A DNA stretch of 64,000 nucleotides from Wolbachia endosymbiont of Ctenocephalides felis wCfeT (lineage in GTDB: Bacteria; Pseudomonadota; Alphaproteobacteria; Rickettsiales; Anaplasmataceae), in contig NZ_CP051156.1 in NCBI RefSeq assembly GCF_012277295.1, positions 992,001 to 1,056,000 of the forward strand, read 5' to 3'. Shown one piece after another: positions 17,709 to 27,135 of this stretch (position 1 is the stretch's first letter; the number at the start of each line of letters is the position of its first letter). The notes under the pieces were generated by a model, which had not been told where the DNA came from, ran no database searches, and saw only the letters and a program-made list of their open reading frames with translations. The position numbers and the translations under genes were made by a program.

Positions 17709-17736
17709 TTGACAACTTTAGGCTATTTTATATTCT
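17709..17736 (+). promoter_or_regulatory. sigma70-type promoter for coxC
   Basis: A perfect TTGACA (17709-17714), a 16-bp spacer and TATTCT (17731-17736). The predicted transcription start, about 17743, is too close to the upstream TTG (17746) and favours the ATG at 17767 as the coxC start. Confidence 0.6.
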
Positions 17737-17766
17737 TAAGGTAAATTGATTCATTTTAAGTATAAT

Positions 17767-18573
17767 ATGGAAGGTAAAGAACACGATTTTCATTTAGTGG
17801 ATCCAAGCCCTTGGCCAATTGCTATATCAGCAGCAATTCTTATTCTCGCGCTTGGACTAGTTGGCACACTTCATAAACAAATTTTTGGTGTACCAGGTTT
17901 GATTTTTGGAATTTCTGCGATATCTGGAGTGCTATTTTATTGGTGGAAAGATGTGGTAAGAGAAGCAATTTATGATAAATGCCACACAGCCATTGTAAAA
18001 CATGGGCTCAAGTTTGCAATGTACTTGTTTATTCTCACGGAAGTTGTATTTTTCATTGCATTCTTTTGCTCATTCTTTAAAGCCTGGCTTGATCCGGTCT
18101 TTTTATTTGAAGCATTTTCTCCTACAAAAAAATTTGAATGGCCAACCAATGGTCCAGATCCTTGGTCCTTGCCGTTCATGAATACGTTAATATTATTACT
18201 CTCTGGTACAACCATCACCTCAGCACACCACTCCTTATTTGAAAATGATAAGAAGAATATGATTAAAATGCTCTCTATCACTATATTGCTCGGTGTTTTC
18301 TTTGTACTCACCCAGGCAGTAGAATATTACGAAGCAAACTTTTCTTTACATGACGGGATCTACGCATCCAATTTTTACATGATCACTGGGTTTCACGGTG
18401 TACACGTTATAATAGGAATAATATTTTTGTCTGTGTCTTTGTTTAGAGCGCGAAAAGATCAGTTTACTCCTCAAGACCATTTATGTTTTGAATTTGCTGC
18501 TTGGTACTGGCATTTTGTGGATGTTGTCTGGATATTTTTATTCATCTTTGTTTACTGGCTAGGTGGTGGTTAA
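17767..18573 (+). CDS. coxC: cytochrome c oxidase subunit III
   Basis: Subunit III of the aa3-type terminal oxidase. About 268 residues with seven predicted membrane spans, the HLVDPSPWP N-terminal signature, the conserved FFCSFFKAWLDP and AHHSLFENDKK regions, and a C-terminal YWHFVDVVWIFLF helix. The open frame also begins at a TTG 21 bp upstream, but the ATG start gives an N-terminus like other subunit III proteins and agrees with the promoter position. ruvC overlaps its end by 11 bp. Confidence 0.96.
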   Translation: MEGKEHDFHLVDPSPWPIAISAAILILALGLVGTLHKQIFGVPGLIFGISAISGVLFYWWKDVVREAIYDKCHTAIVKHGLKFAMYLFILTEVVFFIAFFCSFFKAWLDPVFLFEAFSPTKKFEWPTNGPDPWSLPFMNTLILLLSGTTITSAHHSLFENDKKNMIKMLSITILLGVFFVLTQAVEYYEANFSLHDGIYASNFYMITGFHGVHVIIGIIFLSVSLFRARKDQFTPQDHLCFEFAAWYWHFVDVVWIFLFIFVYWLGGG

Positions 18574-19066
18574 AATAATAGGTCTTGACCCTGGAATAAG
18601 TAACACTGGTTGGGCTGTTATTGATCTTAATGAAGAAAATAATACCAAATTTTTAGGTGGTGGCACTGTATCAACAGATAGTAAGCTCGAAATAAGTGAA
18701 CGTTTACACACAATTTTTGAACAATTAAAAGAAGTTATTTTTTTACATTCTCCAGATGAAGCTGCTATAGAAAAAATTTTTGTTAACAAGAATCCAAAAT
18801 CCTCACTTACTTTGGGGTACGCAAGAGGAATTGCAATTTTAGTATCGAAAATAACAAAGCTATCCATAAGTGAGTATGATGCAAATTACATAAAGAAAAG
18901 CATTACTGGAAATGGTCATGCTGATAAGAATCAAATGATATTTATGGTAAAGCAGATAGTTAAAGATGTTGACGTAAAGTGCCATCACACTGCTGATGCT
19001 CTTGCTGTAGCAATTTGTCATGGTTTACACATGAAAAGTAGGCTTTATAATTTAAATTTTTCTTGA
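18563..19066 (+). CDS. ruvC: Holliday junction resolvase RuvC
   Basis: RuvC cuts Holliday junctions with RuvAB during recombinational repair. The 167-residue protein has the acidic active site of the RNase H-like fold: Asp9 in GLDPGISNTGW, Glu70 in AAIEKIFV, and His142/Asp145 in HHTADALAVA. Two adjacent GTG codons (18563, 18566) can serve as start, both overlapping the coxC 3' end, so translation is probably coupled. Confidence 0.96.
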   Translation: MVVKIIGLDPGISNTGWAVIDLNEENNTKFLGGGTVSTDSKLEISERLHTIFEQLKEVIFLHSPDEAAIEKIFVNKNPKSSLTLGYARGIAILVSKITKLSISEYDANYIKKSITGNGHADKNQMIFMVKQIVKDVDVKCHHTADALAVAICHGLHMKSRLYNLNFS

Positions 19067-19089
19067 TAAGTAAGTTCTAGCAAAGTATA

Positions 19090-19443
19090 GTGAAAATTTG
19101 GCTGACAGTGAGTAGCTTAGATTTAATTTACACAACTTTTTCAAGCACTGAAGAGGCTAAATTCATATCTGAAAGGCTATTAGATGATAAATTAATTGCA
19201 TGCGTAAATATATTTCCTGAAGTAAGCTCTTTATACTTATGGAATGGTAAAATTAATAGCAGTTGCGAAGTAGTTGCAATTATGAAAAGTAACAATAGTC
19301 ACATTGATAAAATTATAGAAAGAATTGAAGCAATGCATTCTTATGATCAGCCAGTTATTGCAGTAATACCTATAGAAAAAGCAAATAAATCTTTTACTAA
19401 CTGGGTTAATAGTGTTATTAATGTGAGTAGTATTGGGGTGTAG
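19090..19443 (+). CDS. cutA: CutA1 divalent-cation tolerance protein
   Basis: A 117-residue CutA1 homotrimer-forming protein, linked in other bacteria to copper tolerance and otherwise of unclear function. Family marks are the TTFSSTEEAKFISERLLDDKLIACVNIFPEVSSLYLWNGKI block and the IEAMHSYDQPVIAVIPIE block near the C-terminus. It starts at GTG. The last three codons and stop lie inside the tRNA-Gln gene (10-nt overlap), so cutA translation and tRNA processing compete on the same transcript if they are co-transcribed. Confidence 0.93.
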   Translation: MKIWLTVSSLDLIYTTFSSTEEAKFISERLLDDKLIACVNIFPEVSSLYLWNGKINSSCEVVAIMKSNNSHIDKIIERIEAMHSYDQPVIAVIPIEKANKSFTNWVNSVINVSSIGV

Positions 19444-19508
19444 CCAAGTGGTAAGGCAGCGGTTTTTGATACCGCCACGCGAAGGTTCGAATCCTTCCAC
19501 CCCAGCCA
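19434..19508 (+). tRNA. tRNA-Gln (anticodon TTG)
   Basis: A cloverleaf can be drawn with acceptor TGGGGTG pairing with CACCCCA, a D arm around AGCCAAGTGGTAAGGC, an anticodon loop with TTG between GCGGT and ACCGC, and a T arm with GGTTCGAATCC. Discriminator G and an encoded CCA follow. The 5' ten bases overlap the end of cutA. Confidence 0.95.
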
Positions 19509-19706
19509 AATTTTTTGAACTTGTCTATAGATTAAAAAGTGAATTAACAAAAAATCCCTTGTTTACTTTCGCTGACCTTATTAAAATCGGCAGTGTCTTT
19601 CTCAATTTTCAAAAGTTGTAGTCTTTTGTAACTTTTTGTACTACAACGTTATTGAAAACGGGTTTTATTTATAAAGACAAGGCTAGCTATATTGAGGTAA
19701 AGTAAA

Positions 19707-20285
19707 ATGATATCGTTTCTTTATAGACTAAAATTAATTAACTATATATTGAGCAGCTTGAAAGATATGGTTGCCAAGGTATTTCGCCTTACAGTTTACT
19801 TTTATGCATCCAGTATCACACTTATGCTTCTCAGTCACGGTTTTTGGTATGCTGTGGAGTCTAGTTCTCTAAGCAGCGCGTTTTACCATCTATATCAATA
19901 TTTAAAATGGTATTATGAAAACAGAAATGATCTAGGATATGGAATTTCTATCAGGATTTTAGTAGCATTTTTTACTCCACACCTTCTCTACAAATTTCTA
20001 CTTAGTTTGAACTTGAAATCTTTTTTAGCAAATAAGATAATGCAGTTTGTACGCAAAAGAAAAGGTGGGGAATCAAGCAATAGTAGTCCAAAAGTTTACT
20101 TTACCAACAATGGTTATGGTGGTAAGGTGCAAAGTGCACAACAAAAGGTAGATTTAATAAAGCATTTATTAATGAAGGATATGACTCAGATTATAGGATC
20201 TGGACCACAATTAATACAAATAGATCGAGCTATAGAAAATAGGCTATATGCCATCTTTTTTGGCAAGAGTGATAAGCCTCACTAA
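19707..20285 (+). CDS. hypothetical membrane protein
   Basis: A 192-residue protein of unrecognised family with two likely membrane segments (about 28-50 and 82-104) and a basic, soluble C-terminal half (RKRKGGESS near residue 120) ending in a helix with DMTQIIGSGPQLIQIDRAIE. No motif reveals a function. It stands alone between tRNA-Gln and proS with about 200 bp upstream that holds nothing recognisable. Codon use is like its neighbours, so it is probably a real lineage-specific gene. Confidence 0.65.
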   Translation: MISFLYRLKLINYILSSLKDMVAKVFRLTVYFYASSITLMLLSHGFWYAVESSSLSSAFYHLYQYLKWYYENRNDLGYGISIRILVAFFTPHLLYKFLLSLNLKSFLANKIMQFVRKRKGGESSNSSPKVYFTNNGYGGKVQSAQQKVDLIKHLLMKDMTQIIGSGPQLIQIDRAIENRLYAIFFGKSDKPH

Positions 20286-20423
20286 GTTTCTTGTCGACTC
20301 TTTCCAAAAAAAGCCCTATACTTTGCATAGTTGGGGTTAATGGATATCTATGTTCAATCTTTAAAACAGTTTGCCTGCATACCCAATTATATTAAAATTA
20401 TTTAATGTGAGATAATAATTACA

Positions 20424-21701
20424 ATGCATTTATCACAGTATTACTTGCCAACTTTAAAAGAAAAACCTGCTAATGCTCAAATTATTTCTCATCAATATTC
20501 TTTACGTGCAGGCTTAGTAAAACAGGTGGTATCTGGAATCTATACGTGGTTACCGCTTGGCCTTAAGGTTATTAGGAATATTGAAAACATTATTAGAGAT
20601 GAAATGAATAAATCCGGAGCAGTTGAAACATTAATGCCTTGCATACAGCCAGCGGATCTTTGGCGGGAGTCAGGACGTTATGATGATTATGGTGAGGAAA
20701 TGCTGCGTATCAATGATAGGCATAAAAATGACATGCTATTTGGTCCAACGCATGAGGAAGTGGCAACTGATTTAATTAGAGATGTAGTTAAAAGCTACAA
20801 GGATCTGCCACTTTATCTGTACCAAATTCAATGGAAATTTCGTGATGAAATCAGGCCGCGTTTTGGTGTTATGAGAGGCCGTGAATTTCTAATGAAGGAT
20901 GCATATAGTTTTGATTTGGATTACGAAAGTGCAATCAATTCATATGATTTGATGTATAAAACTTATATAAAAATATTCAAGCGTATGGGACTAACTCCAA
21001 TTGGAGTAAGAGCAGATACCGGACCAATCGGGGGAAATTTAAGCCATGAATTCCACATATTGGCAAGCACTGGAGAAAGTACTTTATACTATGATAATAA
21101 GTTTTCTGAGCTACTGGAAAGTGAAGATATTGAAAGCTTGAAGAATATATACGCTGTTGCAGATGACATGCATGACTCTAACACTTGTCCTATATCGGAA
21201 GGGCAGTTAAGCACTAGCAAGGGTATTGAAATAGGGCATATTTTTTACTTTGGTGATAAATATTCAAAACCAATGAATGCAAAAGTGGCATCACAAGATG
21301 GAAAAAGTGTTGATATGCATATGGGATCGTACGGCATTGGAGTTTCAAGGTTAGTTGGTGCAATTATAGAAGCTTTTCATGATGATAAGGGAATTATTTG
21401 GCCAGAGAATATAGCCCCTTTCAAAATTGGCTTGATTAATTTACAGACAAGAGCAGCTGAATGTGTGGAAATTGCAAATAAAATATATAATGCTTTAGAA
21501 AGTGATGAAATACTGTACGACGATGCAGAAGAAAGCGTAGGAGTGAAATTCGCCAGGATGGATTTAATCGGTCTACCATGGCAAATTATCGTTGGGAAAA
21601 AATCAGCAAATGAAGGTATAGTGGAAGTCAAAAATAGGGCAACAGGAAAGGTAGAAGAAATGCAAATCGAAGAAGCAATAAACCGCTTTAGTATAGGATG
21701 A
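20424..21701 (+). CDS. proS: prolyl-tRNA synthetase, short alphaproteobacterial type
   Basis: Class II synthetase that charges tRNA-Pro. At 425 residues it lacks the roughly 180-residue INS editing domain inserted between motifs 2 and 3 of the E. coli enzyme, the usual form in alphaproteobacteria. Motif 2 is seen in [22 protein letters not shown], and [14 protein letters not shown] is motif 3. The C-terminal 110 residues form the anticodon-binding domain. The stop overlaps the acpS ATG by 4 bp (ATGA). Confidence 0.97.
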   Translation: MHLSQYYLPTLKEKPANAQIISHQYSLRAGLVKQVVSGIYTWLPLGLKVIRNIENIIRDEMNKSGAVETLMPCIQPADLWRESGRYDDYGEEMLRINDRHKNDMLFGPTHEEVATDLIRDVVKSYKDLPLYLYQIQWKFRDEIRPRFGVMRGREFLMKDAYSFDLDYESAINSYDLMYKTYIKIFKRMGLTPIGVRADTGPIGGNLSHEFHILASTGESTLYYDNKFSELLESEDIESLKNIYAVADDMHDSNTCPISEGQLSTSKGIEIGHIFYFGDKYSKPMNAKVASQDGKSVDMHMGSYGIGVSRLVGAIIEAFHDDKGIIWPENIAPFKIGLINLQTRAAECVEIANKIYNALESDEILYDDAEESVGVKFARMDLIGLPWQIIVGKKSANEGIVEVKNRATGKVEEMQIEEAINRFSIG

Positions 21702-22075
21702 TATACGGAATTGGCACTGATATAGTATATATATCGCGGATATCAAAGATACTACAAAAATACGGGGAAAAATTCCTCAAAAAAATCTATACTGAGCAAG
21801 AGATAGAAATAAGCAAGAAGTACAGTAGTCAAGAAATGCAAGCTAGATATTTTGCTAAACGTTTTGCTGCGAAAGAAGCTTTCGTTAAAGCACTAGGTAC
21901 TGGGTTCAGCGAGGGCATTGTGATGAAGGATATAGCAATACATAGTGATGCGAAAGGAAAGCCATACATTACCATAAGTAAAGATCTTATTTCTAAACAC
22001 TATATAATTCATCTTTCTCTCAGCGATGATGAAGATTATGCTATCGCTTTTGTTATAATCTATGTTTATACATAA
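21698..22075 (+). CDS. acpS: holo-[acyl-carrier-protein] synthase
   Basis: Transfers phosphopantetheine from CoA to acyl carrier protein, needed for fatty-acid synthesis. The 125-residue protein has the two Mg-binding signatures, [12 protein letters not shown] (Asp8) and [19 protein letters not shown] (Glu near residue 56). It is translationally coupled to proS. Shortly after its stop lies a fragment of an ankyrin-gene tail and then argS. Confidence 0.95.
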   Translation: MIYGIGTDIVYISRISKILQKYGEKFLKKIYTEQEIEISKKYSSQEMQARYFAKRFAAKEAFVKALGTGFSEGIVMKDIAIHSDAKGKPYITISKDLISKHYIIHLSLSDDEDYAIAFVIIYVYT

Positions 22076-22103
22076 ATATATAGTACTTTCGAAAATATTA
22101 GAT

Positions 22104-22178
22104 ACTGAACAATCAGAGACAAACATGGGAATGAAAGAAGTAAGTGGGTTATCCACATTGCGTAGCCCCAACAAATAG
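22104..22178 (+). pseudogene. remnant of an ankyrin-gene 3' end
   Basis: Reads TEQSETNMGMKEVSG and on to LRSPNK and a TAG (22176-22178), without a start. It is clearly related to the tails of the ankyrin genes at 24876 onward and 25526 onward (TEQTETNIE, TEQLKTNMEEVS). An ankyrin gene once stood directly upstream of argS here and only its last 25 codons survive. Confidence 0.7.
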
Positions 22179-22237
22179 ACCTTTAATTTTCTGCGCTTAT
22201 TTGCTATATTTACTGCAGGTTTTCATGAATTTTGTTG

Positions 22238-23944
22238 ATGAATATTTTCAAGCAAGTCTTTGCTTTGATCTCAAGTAAATTGGATGAATTGAAGCAGAAA
22301 GATGTTATAAGTACAAGTGCAACAAATTTCATTGTGGAACAGCCAAGTAATAGGGCACATGGTGATATTTATACAAACGTTGCTATGGTGCTTGCAAAGC
22401 ATGAAAAAAAAAATCCCATAGAAATTGCAAAGGTTTTAGCTAAAGAGTTTGAGCTTTTTAATGAAGTAGCAAAAGTAGAAATAGCGGGCTCTGGTTTTAT
22501 CAATATGCATTTAAACACAGAAGTTTGGCATGGCATTTTAGAGCAGATAAACAAGCTAAAAACAGAATTTGGCACTTTGAACATAGGAAACAACCAGGCG
22601 CTAAATGTTGAATTTGTCTCCGCAAACCCAACTGGTCCGATGCATATTGGTCATGCAAGAGGAGCTATATTTGGTGATGTTCTGGCAAATTTAATGAAAA
22701 AAGTTGGTTATAATGTCACTAGAGAGTACTATATTAATGATGCTGGTGTACAGATAGATACGCTGGTAAAGTCAGTGTATCTTAGGTACAAAGAAGCGCT
22801 AGGAGAACAAATCAGTATCGAAAAAGGATTATACCCCGGTGAATATTTAAAGCCCATAGGGGAAGAGCTAGCTAAAAAATATGGTAAGGAGCTTTTAAAC
22901 AATCAAAATAATCAAGTAATTAGAGATTTTACTTTAGATTTTATATTAAACATTATAAAGGAAGATCTGGATTTGCTTGGAGTAAGTCACGATGTTTTTA
23001 CTTCAGAATATGAGCTGCAAAAAAGTGGCAAAATTGAAGAAAGCATTAAGATGCTGTCTGATAAAGGTTTGGTATATGAGGGATATTTAGAGAAACCAAA
23101 AGGCAAGGAAAATGAAAATTGGATTGCCAGAAAAGAATTGTTATTTCGTGCCACACAGTTCGGTGACGATGTTGATCGTGCACTGAAAAAAGAAGATGGC
23201 AGTTGGACCTACTTTGCCTCGGATATTGCTTACCATTTTGATAAAATATCACGCGGTTTTAATAATATGATCGTTGAACTTGGTAGTGACCATGGTGGTT
23301 ATATTAAAAGACTCAAAGCAGTTGTTTACGCGCTAAGTGATAATCAAGCAAAAATAGAAGTGAGACTTCATAATATTGTGAATTTTCTTGAGGATGGAAA
23401 GCCTGTAAAGATGTCTAAGAGATCAGGTACTTTCCTAACAGCAAGAGATGTGGTGGAAGAAGTGAGTAAAGACATTACTCGTTTTATAATGTTAACACGC
23501 AAGAATGATATGGTTCTTGATTTTGATTTTGCTAAAGTTAAGGAGCAATCAAAAGATAATCCTATTTTTTATGTCCAATATGCTCATGCACGTGCTCACT
23601 CATTAATGCGCAATGCACCAAAAGATCTTCCAAGTGTAAACCCTGCACTCTTAAAAACTGAAGGAGAGCTATTCTTAATAAAAACTCTAGCAAAATGGCC
23701 AGATGTAGTGGAAATCTCAGCAAGACTCTGTGAGCCGCACAGAATTACTTTTTATTTATTGGAAGTTGCAGAAGCTTTCCACGCTTTATGGGGATACGGT
23801 AAAAACGATCTCAACATGCGATTCATACTAGAAGATAATTTGGACCTTACTGCTGCAAGAATGTTTTTAGTTCAGGCCTTAGCGCATGTGATTGCCTCTG
23901 CACTCTCGGTCTTTAACATTAAACCTCTTGAGGAGATGAAATAA
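22238..23944 (+). CDS. argS: arginyl-tRNA synthetase
   Basis: Class I synthetase that charges tRNA-Arg. The 568-residue protein has the N-terminal Add-1 domain for D-loop recognition, the HIGH signature in NPTGPMHIGHARGA (about 133-146), KMSKRSG (about 390) and the DALR anticodon-binding domain. The frame is open two codons further upstream, but the ATG at 22238 is the better start. The first 10 or so codons and the region upstream also occur as a decayed copy at 25524-25670. Confidence 0.97.
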   Translation: MNIFKQVFALISSKLDELKQKDVISTSATNFIVEQPSNRAHGDIYTNVAMVLAKHEKKNPIEIAKVLAKEFELFNEVAKVEIAGSGFINMHLNTEVWHGILEQINKLKTEFGTLNIGNNQALNVEFVSANPTGPMHIGHARGAIFGDVLANLMKKVGYNVTREYYINDAGVQIDTLVKSVYLRYKEALGEQISIEKGLYPGEYLKPIGEELAKKYGKELLNNQNNQVIRDFTLDFILNIIKEDLDLLGVSHDVFTSEYELQKSGKIEESIKMLSDKGLVYEGYLEKPKGKENENWIARKELLFRATQFGDDVDRALKKEDGSWTYFASDIAYHFDKISRGFNNMIVELGSDHGGYIKRLKAVVYALSDNQAKIEVRLHNIVNFLEDGKPVKMSKRSGTFLTARDVVEEVSKDITRFIMLTRKNDMVLDFDFAKVKEQSKDNPIFYVQYAHARAHSLMRNAPKDLPSVNPALLKTEGELFLIKTLAKWPDVVEISARLCEPHRITFYLLEVAEAFHALWGYGKNDLNMRFILEDNLDLTAARMFLVQALAHVIASALSVFNIKPLEEMK

Positions 23945-24070
23945 ATTAAAATTGCTCACTTGTCACCAAACTCCAATTTTAACTTTTATGTTAAGCATTT
24001 TACATAAGAATTAAATATTAACGCATTCTTAACTTCTATATTGCAATACTGAAATTTTAAGGGATAAGTT

Positions 24071-24943
24071 ATGGATAATAGATATGAACATAAATATCCT
24101 CTGCATTATTGTGCAATTAGAGGAGATATAGCGAAGGTAGGAAAACTTTTATTCAATGGAGCAAATATAAATAAAACAGATGATGCGGGACTAACAGTTT
24201 TACATTATGTTGCTGCTGGCTATACGCTAAATTATTTGTTAATTTTGGACTTTCTATTACAATGTAAAGCAAGCGTTAATAAGCAAGATAGATTAGGAAA
24301 TACCCCTCTACATGTAGCTACAGGTCAGGACGATATGTCAATAATCAATTCTCTGCTTGCTTATAGAGCTAATCCGTTATTGAAAAATTATGAAGGTAAA
24401 ACTCCAGCTGATTTTGCTAATGGAAGTGCAAAACGACTGTTAGAAAGTGCAAAAAAACAAGAAGCTACTAATCAGTTATTTGCTTATGCTTCTGTGCCTA
24501 GTATTACTAAGAAAGATATTGAAGTACAATTAAGCAATGGAGCAGATATTAATGCTACCGCAAAAGATTATACAAAAAAATATCATGGCTATAACATATT
24601 AACTTTTTTCATAACACTCTTAAGCAAGAATAATTACAAGAAAAATACGATAAAACAGAAGTTGTTATCTATAAGGAATATAGTAATGTGTGGCGCTGAT
24701 CCAGGTAGACAAGATGATTATGGAAATAGTGCATTGTCTATAATTGCAGCGTTACCCGAGGGCCAAATAAAAAAAGGTTTGTCAAGTGCAATGATAAATA
24801 CTGTTGATGAGAGAAGAAAGAAAGCAAAGAGAAAATTAAAACTTGAATGGTTAGAAGCATCTGCAAAGAAAATGCGAACTGAACAAACAGAGACAAACAT
24901 AGAAATAGAAGAAGGTAAGCTAGGAACACCTCTTTACATCTAG
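24071..24943 (+). CDS. ankyrin-repeat protein with altered C-terminus
   Basis: A 290-residue protein with three to four ankyrin repeats between residues 5 and 125 (PLHYCAIRGDIAKVGKLLFNGANIN, TVLHYVAAG, NTPLHVATGQDDMSIINSLL). A less regular helical half follows, containing another degenerate repeat pair and a Lys-rich stretch. Ankyrin proteins of Wolbachia are candidate host-interaction effectors; there is no signal peptide. The original tail runs to about ETNIEIEEGK and then changes into a fragment of a second ankyrin gene read out of frame (LGTPLYI, stop at 24941). The present C-terminus therefore comes from a deletion that fused two paralogs. An AAGGGAT ribosome-binding site precedes the ATG. 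Confidence 0.85.
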   Translation: MDNRYEHKYPLHYCAIRGDIAKVGKLLFNGANINKTDDAGLTVLHYVAAGYTLNYLLILDFLLQCKASVNKQDRLGNTPLHVATGQDDMSIINSLLAYRANPLLKNYEGKTPADFANGSAKRLLESAKKQEATNQLFAYASVPSITKKDIEVQLSNGADINATAKDYTKKYHGYNILTFFITLLSKNNYKKNTIKQKLLSIRNIVMCGADPGRQDDYGNSALSIIAALPEGQIKKGLSSAMINTVDERRKKAKRKLKLEWLEASAKKMRTEQTETNIEIEEGKLGTPLYI

Positions 24944-25593
24944 CTGCTTATTAGGGCAATATATCAAAAATCGAGCATCTGCTTAATTGTGGAGCTAATC
25001 CATTATTAGCAAATAGTAATGGTAGAACTCCAGCTGATCTTGCTCAAGGAAGTGCAAAAGAACTTTTAGAAAGTGCAGCAGCAAAACAAATAGCTACTAA
25101 TAAATTGTTCAGAGCAGCGTGCACACGTGACAAAACTAATGAACAGATTAGTGACTTAATAAGTAAAGGAGGAGATATTAATGGTACAAAAAAATTCGAT
25201 TCAAGTACAAAAAATAGAAGAAATATTGGAAAAAGCGCATTAACTTATTTGATTCAATTGTACATTGATTCGTTTTACAAATCTCGTCAAATAAAGGATA
25301 GATCTAAACAAAATTATTTAAATATGATATCAAGAGTAATAATGTTTGGTGCTGATCCATATAAAGAAGATGGTCATAGAAAGAGTGCAATATCTTTAAT
25401 AGATAAAGAGAGGGGTAAAGGTAATGATAAATTTGCAGATAAATTATTGTCAGCAATTAACAAGGGTTTAGCTAAGAGAGTACTAAATAATCCTAGTCAC
25501 AAATTACCTGTAAAGAGAGTGCAAACTGAACAACTAAAGACAAACATGGAAGAAGTAAGTGTACCATCCACATCGCATGATCATGGCAAATAG
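24919..25593 (+). pseudogene. second ankyrin gene, 5'-truncated with in-frame stop
   Basis: From 24925 the sequence reads NTSLHLAAY, then a TAG stop at 24952-24954, then GNISKIEHLLNCGANPLL and a continuous frame to a stop at 25593. It aligns along its length with the gene just upstream (GANPLL, GRTPADLA, GSAKELLESA, GADP, TEQ-TNMEE), so the two were tandem paralogs. The 5' half is missing. A fragment of up to 162 residues could be translated from the TTG at 25105, but it would lack the repeats, so I treat it as dead. Confidence 0.75.
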
Positions 25594-25670
25594 ACTTGTA
25601 ATTTCCTGTACTTGTTTGATATATTTATTGAAAAATTTGTATTGATAAATATCGTCAAGCAAGTCTTTTT
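25524..25670 (+). repeat. diverged copy of the ankyrin-tail/argS-start junction
   Basis: From AACTGAACAA through the ankyrin stop to CAAGCAAGTCTTT this segment parallels 22104-22260, including the first codons of argS, where ATG has become ATA. The similarity ends within about 8 bp of the IS66 element at 25675. It is a broken duplication rather than a second argS. Confidence 0.75.
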
Positions 25671-25674
25671 GAGG

Positions 25675-27135
25675 GTATCCATTCAGGTGTATGGCTTAAG
25701 AAGCAATAGCCAGTAGGTTTTGAAAAGGATTTAACTTCTTTTGCCTCCAAGTCAAGTACAATGAAATTATCCTCTCAAGAAACATATTTCCCCGTTTCGA
25801 TTGTGTAAAATATGAAACTTTTCGGTAAACAACGTAATGCCGAATCTGTCGCTCAGCATAGTTGTTTGTCAGTGGAATATTTTCTGGATCGTCCAAAAAT
25901 TTCCACATCATCAGATCCGATTTCATGATATTTTTTGCTACTCGAGACGCTCCAATTGCCTCGGGTAAATTTGATATATTCTTTAAGTAATATCTCGTTC
26001 GCTTGCATAATTTTCTTGCTCTTCTTATGAACCTTAATGTGTCTATTTCATCCTTTAACAGAGCTTTTTTCAATGCAAATAATTCAGTAGCAACATTCCT
26101 TAAATAATACCCCAAAACTTTCACTTCGCTATTCCAACTATGAGACAACCTTTCAAAATCTCTTGCTAAATGTGCCCAACAGACCTGCCTTTTCTTGCTG
26201 GAAAAGTAGTTGTAAGCTGCATATCTGTCGGTCACTACTAGGTTGTTATTCTTTCCAAATTTACTATTTTCCAGGACTTTCATCCCTCTTGACTCTGTCA
26301 ATTTGATCACACTTCCTATTTTGCTCGCAAACATCCAGCACCAGCCCTGTTTACCTTTGTTGTAATGGCTAGTTTCATCGATATGTAAAATTTTGCTCTT
26401 GCTTACCTCTTCCTCAATTTGCTCATATGCTTCTTGGCATTTTTCTGCCACTCTAGCCTCGCTATTTGATACACTACCGACGCTGATATCCAGGTTGAAA
26501 ATGTCCTTTATAATATTTGCCACTTCTTTTTTCGAATTCTTGTAAAATCCACTTAATGCTGTAATTACTGACTTAACTCTTGGACCAAATGTGTCCGCAG
26601 TTACTCCTTCTTGTAGCTTGCTACTTTTTCTTTTTCCACATCTTTTGCAACGTCCATGCTCTAGTTGATATTCAACTACATACGGCTTGATTTCCGACAA
26701 ATCGACCTTTTGATGAGTATACGGATCTTTTGATACCGCAATTTCTCCTCCGCACTCACACGTATTGGGCAGTTCTATTTTTACCATCTCATCTGCCTCC
26801 ATTTTAGGGCGGTAACTGCCTTTATGTCCAACCTGTGCTCCTACTTTCCTGTCACTTTTTGGCTTATTTTCCCTCATCTTATATAATTCTTTGGAGCTTG
26901 GTATAGATGAATTTTTTGAACTTAAGCCAAGCCTTTCTTTTAACTCAGCGTTTTCGATCCTTAGCGCTTTATTTTCTGCTTTAAGCTCTTCTATTTTTGT
27001 TTCTAACTTTTCTATAGTCTGCTTAAACTTTCGCAAAATTCTAAAAGATCAACCATATTACCTCACAGCCACTCTAGTTTACCTTTTTAGCATTCCTTGT
27101 CTACTCTTTATTTTACCGCCCGGCTGAATGGATAC
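25675..27135 (-). mobile_element. IS66-family element, copy 3
   Basis: A 1461-bp element, the same termini as copies 1 and 2, in the opposite orientation. The flanks are TTTTGAGG (left) and AAAGGGAA (right), so there is no 8-bp duplication. The left side is ankyrin/argS-derived DNA and the right side the 3' end of an unrelated membrane-protein gene, consistent with recombination through the IS. Confidence 0.95.
25696..27036 (-). CDS. IS66-family transposase, copy 3
   Basis: 446 residues, intact, differing from copy 2 at a handful of positions (Ser for Asn near residue 39, Ser for Pro in VDLSEIKPY, Cys for Arg in RARKLCKRTRY). The upstream SD-preceded ATG leader ORF is present, as in copy 2. 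Confidence 0.93.
   Translation of the reverse strand: MRKFKQTIEKLETKIEELKAENKALRIENAELKERLGLSSKNSSIPSSKELYKMRENKPKSDRKVGAQVGHKGSYRPKMEADEMVKIELPNTCECGGEIAVSKDPYTHQKVDLSEIKPYVVEYQLEHGRCKRCGKRKSSKLQEGVTADTFGPRVKSVITALSGFYKNSKKEVANIIKDIFNLDISVGSVSNSEARVAEKCQEAYEQIEEEVSKSKILHIDETSHYNKGKQGWCWMFASKIGSVIKLTESRGMKVLENSKFGKNNNLVVTDRYAAYNYFSSKKRQVCWAHLARDFERLSHSWNSEVKVLGYYLRNVATELFALKKALLKDEIDTLRFIRRARKLCKRTRYYLKNISNLPEAIGASRVAKNIMKSDLMMWKFLDDPENIPLTNNYAERQIRHYVVYRKVSYFTQSKRGNMFLERIISLYLTWRQKKLNPFQNLLAIAS

Noticed and set aside
7001..27135. A simple inversion between IS66 copies 1 and 3, which are in opposite orientation
   Set aside because: After an inversion the outer flank of one copy should match the complement of the inner flank of the other; TGTGTATA, GTTTTAAG, TTTTGAGG and AAAGGGAA give no such pairing.
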